Part shown: one piece after another, positions 1 to 6,585 of the stretch
Layout: each line of letters opens with the position of its first letter
Numbering within the stretch: position 1 is the first letter of the stretch
DNA from: a beta proteobacterium MWH-UniP1
GTDB lineage: Bacteria; Pseudomonadota; Gammaproteobacteria; Burkholderiales; Burkholderiaceae_A
Direction of reading: 5' to 3'
DNA: 64,000 bases
Assembly: GCA_036362785.1 (NCBI GenBank)
Contig: CP143625.1
Span: forward strand, 373,401 to 437,400
Program-made: the position numbers and the translations under genes
Notes under the pieces: model-generated
The model's database searches: none
What the model saw: only the letters and a program-made list of their open reading frames with translations
Told to the model about the DNA's origin: nothing

Positions 1-184
1 GGCTGCGGTAACAGCCTCTTTTGCCTTGAGTGCCAGTGCAGTGGACGAAGCAGAGCGCATCTGTGCAACCCACACCGATACCACTGGATTTTCTGATTTG
101 GTAAGTGATCGGCTTAAACGCCTTGCTAACGCTGTTCTCGACAGATTTCCAAGACCAAGTGATTTATTAGAGGGCATCAAGTGA
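1..184 (+). CDS. C-terminal end of an unrecognised protein (cut by window edge)
   Basis: A frame is open from base 2 to the TGA at 182-184 and encodes about 60 residues (AAVTASFALSASAVDEAERI at the visible start, ending in LLEGIK). Its stop overlaps the GTG start of the next gene as GTGA, the usual sign of translational coupling, so this is more likely the end of a real gene than chance. I do not recognise the family from the fragment. The codon choice (mixed third positions, many A/T) is less GC-biased than in the core genes after 18,360, in keeping with an accessory region. Confidence 0.6.
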   Translation, partial: AAVTASFALSASAVDEAERICATHTDTTGFSDLVSDRLKRLANAVLDRFPRPSDLLEGIK

Positions 185-1008
185 CATCTGCGAAGTGGCG
201 TCCTCTCTTTTGGGAGCCTGTTGAGGGAACAGGCGAGCGGTTAATGGCTGGGGTAGTAGTGCAATTTGGAGGCGAAACAGTGGTTCGTCGCGTTATTAGA
301 GATGACGTGCTCGATAGCCTGTACGGTGCTGATTCATCCAGACCGCGCGTACTTATCGAGGAGTCGCTCGAGATATGTAGACGAATAGTCGAGGCCGGGG
401 GAGAAGACAGCCTCCTGCTTCTCGAATCTCCAATCCTCGGTCTGCATCCAGGTCCGTACCGTCAGACGGATGCATTAGGAGTTGGTGATTCCATCCGTCA
501 GGCTGTACTACTCTATTCAAGTCTGGCCCAGACGGATGTTGCTGATGACGAAGACGATGGGACAGTGCAACCCGAAGAGGTGAATCGACGCTTTGCTACT
601 GAGGTTCGTGATGCGGTCCTGCAACAGGCCCCCGACCTTGCTCGCTTCTTCAATAGACAAGCACGCCTACATCAAGATGGATCTCTAATTAGGTTCGGAT
701 TCTTCTCCGAGTCAACGGTAATGCATTTTTCAACGGTAAGTGCAGTACGTCAAAGCGCAAGCGTGAGTTATGCGAGGGCAAAGCTCTGGGAACTCGCACG
801 CGCCAAGGAATTCGCAAGCTTGCCTTCTGCAGCACTACTAACCGCGGTGCCTAGGAAAGATGATCCAACACTCGGATCGAAACAGCGCTCAAAACTGGCA
901 ACTAACCTGAATGAAATTGAAAGGGAGGCAGACGATGGAAAAATTCGCTTTATTCCCGTGGATTCCGTCTCGATGGCGGTAGAGCGGGTACTAGAACTCA
1001 GCAGCTAG
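181..1008 (+). CDS. Hypothetical protein, 275 aa, coupled to the upstream gene
   Basis: This gene begins at a GTG that overlaps the stop of the preceding gene by four bases. The product is soluble-looking: no signal peptide, no membrane segment, an acidic run (VADDEDDG) near residue 125 and a helical C-terminal half rich in Ala, Arg and Glu. I do not recognise a family or any catalytic motif. The coupling says it works with, or is made in proportion to, the upstream protein. No gene follows for almost 700 bases, so it is probably the last gene of its operon. It lies beside a restriction-modification island, so a mobile-element or defence role is possible, but nothing in its sequence shows this. 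Confidence 0.65.
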   Translation: MTSAKWRPLFWEPVEGTGERLMAGVVVQFGGETVVRRVIRDDVLDSLYGADSSRPRVLIEESLEICRRIVEAGGEDSLLLLESPILGLHPGPYRQTDALGVGDSIRQAVLLYSSLAQTDVADDEDDGTVQPEEVNRRFATEVRDAVLQQAPDLARFFNRQARLHQDGSLIRFGFFSESTVMHFSTVSAVRQSASVSYARAKLWELARAKEFASLPSAALLTAVPRKDDPTLGSKQRSKLATNLNEIEREADDGKIRFIPVDSVSMAVERVLELSS

Positions 1009-1294
1009 CAGCTCATAATAAGACTCTCTCAAAAAGTCGTGAGTTCCGTTCCCCTCTGATGATCGGAAAAAAACCGTTCGTTTCATCAATACGTAAGCTG
1101 TTGATTTTATTGGTGCGCCATGGATAATTTTCTGGTCACTTGTGGACTTCTGCCGTTTTCTCTGTCTGGATATGTTGAGAGGAAGCGGCCAAGGTACGCG
1201 CTAGGCTGGCTAACATGCGCAGGTGAGAATCATTCGTGAAGTCCGCAGGAGCCACAACTTACCTAAACGCTACGCGGACTTACGTGCGTTTGGA

Positions 1295-1328
1295 CGAAAA
1301 AACCTCCACCTGAGATGAGGTGGAGGTT
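1295..1328 (-). terminator. Rho-independent terminator of the hsd operon
   Basis: Perfect 11-bp arms AACCTCCACCT (1301-1311) and AGGTGGAGGTT (1318-1328) enclose the loop GAGATG. Read on the minus strand, the stem is followed by a run of six T, so it stops transcription running leftward from the hsd operon. It lies about 375 bases past the last gene of that operon, so the mRNA would have a long 3' tail covering the Fic remnant. Confidence 0.8.
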
Positions 1329-1431
1329 GTGTATGGTGGCGTATGGCGCCTGAGTCTACACCTGGTTATAAACCTGAACTGGACGAGCCTGGACTTGCGG
1401 ACTGTTGTGCTCTCGACTGGGCTCAAATGAG

Positions 1432-1518
1432 TCACTTCGAGAGCAGCTCAACATAGGCTTGATAGCTGTAGATTCTGTTCTTCTTCTGGCCCGCCTCAAT
1501 GTTAAGTATCGACTCGCT
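1432..1518 (-). pseudogene. Remnant of a Fic-family protein C-terminus
   Basis: On the minus strand an open frame ends with residues reading SILNIEAGQKKNRIYSYQAY, then VELLSK and a stop. This resembles the end of many Fic/DOC-family proteins, where a winged-helix segment closes with a pattern like GIL-E-TG-x-x-RNR-x-Y-x-Y-x-x-Y-L-x-I-L. The residues upstream in the same frame do not look like Fic, and neither the HPFxxGNGR motif nor a start is present, so the rest of the gene has been lost. The match is to a short motif recalled from the family, so this call is tentative. Confidence 0.4.
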
Positions 1519-1585
1519 CCCCAAAACATGTCGATAAAATCGAAAAATATCGACATGTCTGGCGGATGTGTCGATGCGATCGACA
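1508..1585. repeat. Cluster of phased TCGA-centred palindromes
   Basis: The heptamer TGTCGAT or its complement ATCGACA occurs at 1529-1535, 1549-1555, 1569-1575 and 1579-1585, with partial copies ATCGA at 1539 and ATCGAC at 1508. The starts 1529, 1539, 1549, 1569 and 1579 are multiples of ten bases apart, so the copies lie on one face of the helix. Two make longer inverted repeats: ACATGTCGAT (1526-1535) with ATCGACATGT (1549-1558), and TGTCGAT-GCG-ATCGACA (1569-1585). The array looks like a protein-binding site (operator, partition-like or recombination accessory site), but the binding protein is unknown. Confidence 0.55.
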
Positions 1586-1702
1586 TGAGGTATCCCGAAC
1601 ACAGCGGTCCCGCCCGCTGACTGATCAAAACTACACCCATTAAGACCCACTAAATCCGGGCAATCGCCGGATGACTTGGGTAACCTCTAATCACTAAACC
1701 CT

Positions 1703-3256
1703 TTAATTCTTGCCACTGCCTTTTTGAAACTCTAGCCATTGCTTCCCGAGGGCCGTAAGGCGGTAGCGCTGGCTGCGGCTGTTGGGTTTGTTGGGCACAG
1801 TCATTTCAATAACGCCTTGCTCTAAGGCAGGTGCCAAATAGGTCTTGCGGAAGTGCTCCCGGTTAGCTAGCTCTAGGGCGTCTTGGATGGCTTGTCGGGT
1901 CATTTCGCCCCCCATCCGTGACAAAAGAGCTCCGACTTGCGTGGTGACTTGCGTGGTGACTTGCGTGGTGACTTGCTGGGTACCTCCAGACGTGACAAGC
2001 GCCAGGGGGTGCCGGGGCAAGCGGATCACAAAGGATAGGCGGTCATCATCTGTCTCGAAAAGCGGGGCAGGCGAGCCATTCGCCGCCATTTCCTTCAAAA
2101 TTTTCGGGATACCCGTGGAGCGACCTTCCGTCATCTCCAGCTCCTTGAAGAACTCACCGATGCGACGGTTGCGATAGCGGCGGCTGACTGCCCGACCGGC
2201 TTGCAAATCCTCCAAACGAATAGATCGGTCTGGGCCGGGGAAACTAAGGACTACGAGCTCGTCATTGCTAATACGAACCTCAATGGGTTCGCGCTCCTCG
2301 TAGGAACGGTGATAGACCGCGTTAACCAATGCTTCTTCGATGGCAGCGTACGGGAAGTTCCAGATCCGCGTGGCCTCCGCCCGATCAGGGTGCTTGATGA
2401 CCGTCTCGCGCAAGAAGTTGCGCTGGATGTAGCTTAGTGCCTCGCGCGTCATCCGGGCCAGCGGCCCTTTAAATATCTTTTCCTCGAAGCGATCGCCGCC
2501 TGCACCGTCCGGGAACCAGACCACATCAATCTGAACGCCGGGGAAAAAACGCTCAGGGGTTTCATTGAAGAACAGCAGCCCTACATTCTTTGGCCACGGT
2601 GATTCGGTAGGACCACCCGCCACATTCATCTGCCGGGCCAATGACTCAGCAGAGAGTTTCGGCGCCTCCGCCGCAAGCTCGCTACCCACCTCTTGTAAGA
2701 ATGCCTGCATCAGAGACTTAGATAAATCGTCGATTCGCGCCGACTGGTTGAAGCGGTCATCAAACGGGACCTTCGCCGCGAGGCTCAGTAACTCCTGCTC
2801 TGCGTCACCCTTTGCTTCTACAGTGCTGCTGTAGCGTCGAATGTAGTGGCGCCATACTTTTTTCTTTGCGGTAACGGCCTCTGGCGCTTTGTAGGGCCGG
2901 GTCTGTCCGCCTGGCGCCCACAGAATGATCAACTTACGCCCCTCGACTTCCTCGATACTTAACATTGGAAAATACGGCGGCTGAATCAATTGGCAAGCAG
3001 CCAGTAACTCTTGCTGAATCTTATCGAGTTGGTTATCGGCTAGCCCCACGGGCGGAAACACCGGTTGGCCATTGACATCACAATCCTGCCCGATCACCAC
3101 ATAGCCGCCGCCGAGATTTTCGAAGTCGTTGGCGAAGGCGCACAAGGTGCGGATGATTGAGTCCGGATTCCACCCGGCCTTGTACTCGATACGCTCGCCC
3201 TCGACCGTGCGTTGGCGTAGCAGGTCATTGAGGTTGATGGGGAGCTTGGTGCTCAT
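1703..3256 (-). CDS. AlbA_2 (Schlafen-like) / GHKL-type ATP-binding protein
   Basis: This 517-residue protein has the architecture of bacterial RecG-like AlbA_2 proteins. The N-terminal AlbA_2 domain covers about residues 15-140 (RIEYKAGW, then GGGYVVIG at 49-56). A GHKL-type ATPase domain covers about 300-415, with EALVNAVYHR at 308-317 and GRSTGI at 378-383. A TQVT-repeat linker at 427-441 leads to a winged-helix C-terminus (about 445-510). Proteins of this family are often annotated as transcriptional regulators or putative DNA-binding proteins, and the AlbA_2 fold can bind RNA or DNA; the target here is unknown. Its ATG overlaps the stop of the AAA ATPase gene by four bases, so the two are coupled. 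It is the last gene of the hsd operon and probably acts with the ATPase. Confidence 0.85.
   Translation of the reverse strand: MSTKLPINLNDLLRQRTVEGERIEYKAGWNPDSIIRTLCAFANDFENLGGGYVVIGQDCDVNGQPVFPPVGLADNQLDKIQQELLAACQLIQPPYFPMLSIEEVEGRKLIILWAPGGQTRPYKAPEAVTAKKKVWRHYIRRYSSTVEAKGDAEQELLSLAAKVPFDDRFNQSARIDDLSKSLMQAFLQEVGSELAAEAPKLSAESLARQMNVAGGPTESPWPKNVGLLFFNETPERFFPGVQIDVVWFPDGAGGDRFEEKIFKGPLARMTREALSYIQRNFLRETVIKHPDRAEATRIWNFPYAAIEEALVNAVYHRSYEEREPIEVRISNDELVVLSFPGPDRSIRLEDLQAGRAVSRRYRNRRIGEFFKELEMTEGRSTGIPKILKEMAANGSPAPLFETDDDRLSFVIRLPRHPLALVTSGGTQQVTTQVTTQVTTQVGALLSRMGGEMTRQAIQDALELANREHFRKTYLAPALEQGVIEMTVPNKPNSRSQRYRLTALGKQWLEFQKGSGKN
1935..1979 (-). repeat. In-frame 12-bp tandem repeat encoding TQVT
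   Basis: The 12-bp unit ACTTGCGTGGTG (plus strand) is repeated three times without change at 1935-1970, and a fourth, altered copy follows. On the coding strand each unit adds four residues (TQVT) to the linker between the ATPase domain and the winged helix. Because the unit is a multiple of three, gain or loss by slippage would change linker length without breaking the frame. Confidence 0.85.
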
Positions 3257-5049
3257 GCGGGGGCACCCCTGGCATCACTACCGTCCAAACATTTGGACAC
3301 CAGTTCAATAATCAATTTTTTAATGATGGGGTTGCCCAACTTTGCAACGATTGGAATCGTGTTGTCGCGCCCAAAGTTCCAATGTAATCCGTCATCAAAA
3401 ATGACTCGCAACAGATAATGAGTCTCAGGAATGGTGGCACCACGCTGTGCAGCCCAATCCAGCTTCGGGCTTGTTTTAGGTTCTTCGAAAAAATCTCTTG
3501 CTTCTGTCAGATGCTGAACCTGTCTGTAAGCCAGCGCCTCAATTGATCTGCGTGTAATGGCGCAAATCGCCAGCGGGTCATAAGCTTGGCCACTTTGATA
3601 CTTCTTGAACTCTTCCTCAAGAAACGCCTGGAGTTTTCCGTGCTTCCCCCAGCTCGATCGAGTGCCGCTTATCGCGGCGAGATCGGCAGAGAAATCGAAA
3701 GCGTCTACGTGATAATGGACAAGGTATTTTGAAATGTTGCTTTTCGTCGAGTCTATTATCTTTTTATCTTGCCGTGCTGCAATCAACTTCTTCATCGCGT
3801 CAATCGAGTCAAATGCTTCATTTTTGTTAAGGTATATGACGTTTTGATCGCTAAATACGTAGTTCTTGAAGAACCCCGGATTCAAGTGAGTGAAGATGAT
3901 GGGGTAGATCGAGCGGCCCTGCCGCTTGTAGTCTTCGATAAGCTCAGTTATGTAGAACTGTGCCACGGTCAAATTCGCATCATCAAGATAGTCAAAGACT
4001 TCATCGATAATGAGAATGGCTTTCCCCTTGGTGAGCTGATGCTTGGCTACATGGAACATCGCCACCAGCAACAGAATATCCCTCTGCCCATTTGAAATAT
4101 GCGACGGGTCAGGGACTTCGACGACCAGCTTGCCTCTAGACTCCTTTACCGTAGCCGACTTCCAGGAATTATTAAGGTCCGACACATGAGTTTTCAGTGA
4201 TCTCTTGATTTCTTTGTAGCGCAGGAATTCTAGATAGCCTTGCAATTGCGCCACCTGGCTGCGTGAAAGTAGAGCAATCTGCCAAAGCGTCAAGAAGACT
4301 GCGTTTTGATCGAATCCCGATGTCTCAACAATAATTTTTGCTGCCAACTGGAAATTCGACTCAGCGAGAAGCTGCTGTATATCGGCTTTAACCCCATCAA
4401 TAGCGTCTGGGTCGCTGCCAGTGTGATTGGCAATTTTCGTTTGTATTGCTTCAATCTTTGTCCATTGACGCGACTTCAACAAAGGATTTAGGGCTTGCAT
4501 GAACTCCGTTGATCGCATCAGAAACTGCGGCGAAGCGAAAATCGAATCGTTGAGATTCAGCAGCAATGAACTGTGTTTTCCAAACGTCCGTTTGGCATCA
4601 GTGATTTTGTAGGGATTGACGGCGTCTTTCGGTTTGTCACAAATGGCAATAGGATCAATAACCTGTTTTGCGCTCGCACTAAAAAATTTCCCCATGTTTT
4701 TGGCGCTGGTCTTGATTCGGCGCATATCGCCAATTACATGAATATCGAAGTGCTTGCGAATATCGTTGGAGTGAGCCACTTCCGTCACGCTTAGCGTTTT
4801 CTTCACTCCGTCTTCAACCACTTCCAAACTGATTTGGGCTGACTTGGCTACGTCGTGCTGATGTCGTGCCTCGACGGGCAATTTGATCGAAGTTTGATTG
4901 GCTGCATGCTTGAATGCTGTCGCGATGGAGGTTTTCCCAAAGCCGTTGCAGGCGACCAGTACATTCGGCCGATTTTTAAATATGCGGTCATTGATCTTTA
5001 GCGACCGTATGCCTTTGACGTTTTCGATATTGATTTCAAGAATTGTCAT
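3253..5049 (-). CDS. ABC/AAA-type ATPase in the hsd operon, possible RNase effector
   Basis: The 598-residue protein begins like RecF/SMC-type ATPases (ILEINIENVKGIRSL). Walker A lies at 33-41 (ACNGFGKTS), an ABC signature-like SNGQRD at 319-323, Walker B at 344-350 (AILIIDE) with DYLDD after it, and a switch His at 388 (IIFTHLNP). The C-terminal domain (about 430-598) is helical and has Arg500-x3-Glu504 (TRRSIEALAY) with His at 513, 544 and 556. An Arg-x3-Glu...His triad is the catalytic pattern of PrrC anticodon nuclease, which is also encoded inside a type I restriction locus, but I cannot show homology. No zinc hook is visible. The gene is AT-richer than hsdR and hsdM, starts three bases after the rhuM remnant and overlaps the next gene by four. 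A defence effector role is an inference. Confidence 0.8.
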   Translation of the reverse strand: MTILEINIENVKGIRSLKINDRIFKNRPNVLVACNGFGKTSIATAFKHAANQTSIKLPVEARHQHDVAKSAQISLEVVEDGVKKTLSVTEVAHSNDIRKHFDIHVIGDMRRIKTSAKNMGKFFSASAKQVIDPIAICDKPKDAVNPYKITDAKRTFGKHSSLLLNLNDSIFASPQFLMRSTEFMQALNPLLKSRQWTKIEAIQTKIANHTGSDPDAIDGVKADIQQLLAESNFQLAAKIIVETSGFDQNAVFLTLWQIALLSRSQVAQLQGYLEFLRYKEIKRSLKTHVSDLNNSWKSATVKESRGKLVVEVPDPSHISNGQRDILLLVAMFHVAKHQLTKGKAILIIDEVFDYLDDANLTVAQFYITELIEDYKRQGRSIYPIIFTHLNPGFFKNYVFSDQNVIYLNKNEAFDSIDAMKKLIAARQDKKIIDSTKSNISKYLVHYHVDAFDFSADLAAISGTRSSWGKHGKLQAFLEEEFKKYQSGQAYDPLAICAITRRSIEALAYRQVQHLTEARDFFEEPKTSPKLDWAAQRGATIPETHYLLRVIFDDGLHWNFGRDNTIPIVAKLGNPIIKKLIIELVSKCLDGSDARGAPA

Positions 5050-5052
5050 TGC

Positions 5053-5265
5053 TCAGATCTCACATAGCGCCAAAAGCACATACGGAAGCGCGACCTTGCG
5101 CTGGGCCTCACGCCAGCCCTCGGCTTGAACCATTAAGTACTGCTTAATGGTTGGCTCGCTTGCCGGTTCGTTATCGGCGATGAACGTCAGGTATTCCAAT
5201 GCCGAGGAGCGGACGAGGGAAACCTCGGTTTGCCTGGACGGCTGCGGAGGTTCTTTCTCGCTCAT
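5053..5265 (-). pseudogene. rhuM: Internally deleted, truncated RhuM-family gene
   Basis: The 70-residue frame starts with a segment (SRQTEVSLVRSSALEYLTFI) that looks like the beginning of RhuM-family proteins. It then jumps directly to PTIKQYLMVQAEGWREAQRK, which in full-length relatives lies some 60 residues later, just before the Fic-like core; it stops soon after. The DNA-binding-like WLTQ region and all of the C-terminal part are missing. RhuM genes often sit inside type I restriction operons, as here, directly after hsdS (ATG next to the hsdS stop). The deletion ends where the ATPase gene begins, so the two extra ATPase genes may have replaced the body of rhuM. The family match is from memory of conserved segments. 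Confidence 0.6.
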
Positions 5266-6585
5266 CTACACCAACGTGACTTGGCCGTTCATCAGCATCG
5301 GCAGCAGCCAGTCGCGCAACGCCGCTAAATCGGTAGCCTCTTGCAAGAACTTCTGTTTTTTTGCCTCCATGGGAGCAACGATCTCAAAAAAACGTCTAGC
5401 AAGCTCTGTAGGCGGCTTAGAGACAAGGTGCTTCGTGGTGAAAGCGTCAAATAGCAAATTCTTAACTCCACTCGTCTTACCTTCCCAACCAAATAGGACT
5501 TTGTTGTCATAAGCCGACTTCCAGAGATAAGTGAAGTTGAAAAAGTAAGCGTTGTCTTTCAGTGAGATTACCTTGCAAAAATTTGAACAGATAAGCGGCC
5601 GAGAAAACCGTGCGATGGTCTCTTCAGTAATACTCGCAAGGCGCCCGGTAGATTGGGTTGGACTTCCGCCAGAAATCTCTATGACGAAGTCGAAAGGTGC
5701 GAGAACTTTCGCTGAATTTTTTTCCAAGATGAAGCGTGTCGGCGGGGAAACTGTGCCCGTTCCATTCAATCCGTTGATGTCTGTACCTCGAATGCAATCA
5801 ACGCAAAATGTGTAATTGCCTTCGGCTGCGTCTTTTCCCCAATCTCCAGTTTTGTCATTAGCAATCCAAGCTGCAAGAGGACCGACCTCCCACCCCTCCG
5901 GAATCTCCCGCTTCAGTTTAGCGTTGTAGACCATCTTGCCTCCGGAGGATTTGTAGGGCTTGCTGTGGACGTCAGGGAAGTCGAACTGCACGAACCAGTA
6001 GTCGTACAGCGCCTTGGCCATCGCCTCTAACTCGGCGTTGATACGGTTGTTACAGTCGATTTTGGCGTCGAGGGCGGCGAGGACGGCGGCGATTTTGTCC
6101 TGATAATTCTTGACGGGGATTTTGAACTTGAGGCTGGTTAGATATTCAATATTGATATTGTCTTGAATGCTACCCGTTGCCGAATTCTGAATGGCTCGTC
6201 TTATGTAGGTAAAAACATAGTGCATAAATAATTCAGACGATTGTTCTGCATAAGCGTTAAAACCAACAACGCTATCCGGGAAACACATTGGATAGTTCAA
6301 TAGCGCCGTCTCGGCGATATTTGCCGCGATGGTGATGCAAAGCGTGTTCTTAGGCCAAAGCTTACTTTGTGCAAGGCCGAAGTCGTTGTAGGCCGTCGAA
6401 TGTGTTGTTATGTACAAGTTGGCTTCTTTGATTTCACCGGTCTGTATCAAAGGGTGCTTGCCACCTGAAAACAACGCCGGGTCATTTCTTGGGCGATGAC
6501 GTGATTTGCCGCGCTGAAAATCACCCAACTCGTTAAGCGTTTTGTCTTGCCAATGCTGATTGTATTTGGATGCGTTAAGCCTCAT
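5266..6585 (-). CDS. hsdS: Type I restriction-modification specificity subunit HsdS
   Basis: HsdS recognises the bipartite DNA target for the methylase (M2S) and the restriction complex (R2M2S). The 439-residue protein has a first target-recognition domain (about 5-155), a central conserved helix (QDKIAAVLAALDAKID, then ALYDYWFVQFDFP), a second recognition domain that starts at IPEGWEVGPL, and the classical C-terminal helix ending LRDWLLPMLMNGQVTLV. I chose the ATG at 6585, which overlaps the hsdM stop by 11 bases. An in-frame extension upstream only translates hsdM in another frame. The two recognition domains cannot be assigned a DNA sequence by eye. The length fits a normal, intact subunit. 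Confidence 0.93.
   Translation of the reverse strand: MRLNASKYNQHWQDKTLNELGDFQRGKSRHRPRNDPALFSGGKHPLIQTGEIKEANLYITTHSTAYNDFGLAQSKLWPKNTLCITIAANIAETALLNYPMCFPDSVVGFNAYAEQSSELFMHYVFTYIRRAIQNSATGSIQDNINIEYLTSLKFKIPVKNYQDKIAAVLAALDAKIDCNNRINAELEAMAKALYDYWFVQFDFPDVHSKPYKSSGGKMVYNAKLKREIPEGWEVGPLAAWIANDKTGDWGKDAAEGNYTFCVDCIRGTDINGLNGTGTVSPPTRFILEKNSAKVLAPFDFVIEISGGSPTQSTGRLASITEETIARFSRPLICSNFCKVISLKDNAYFFNFTYLWKSAYDNKVLFGWEGKTSGVKNLLFDAFTTKHLVSKPPTELARRFFEIVAPMEAKKQKFLQEATDLAALRDWLLPMLMNGQVTLV

Larger units (their letters stand above)
1009..1702. other. Gene-poor stretch with a Fic remnant, palindromes and a terminator
   Basis: I see no intact gene in these roughly 690 bases. Short open frames on both strands overlap one another and lack ribosome-binding sites. 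The stretch holds an inverted repeat AAGTCCGC (1239-1246) / GCGGACTT (1274-1281), a nested AAACGC (1265-1270) / GCGTTT (1286-1291), a strong minus-strand terminator, a decayed Fic-like C-terminus and a cluster of TCGA-centred palindromes. The content suits the scarred end of a mobile region, where older genes have decayed. Confidence 0.6.

Noticed and set aside
1356..1650. Small overlapping proteins of 71-94 residues in the left intergenic region
   Set aside because: They overlap on opposite strands and have no start signals; only the last residues of one minus-strand frame look like a known family, and that as a remnant.
1935..1979. A CRISPR-like short repeat array
   Set aside because: The 12-bp units are contiguous, have no spacers and encode a TQVT linker in frame. 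No CRISPR array or cas gene is seen in the window.
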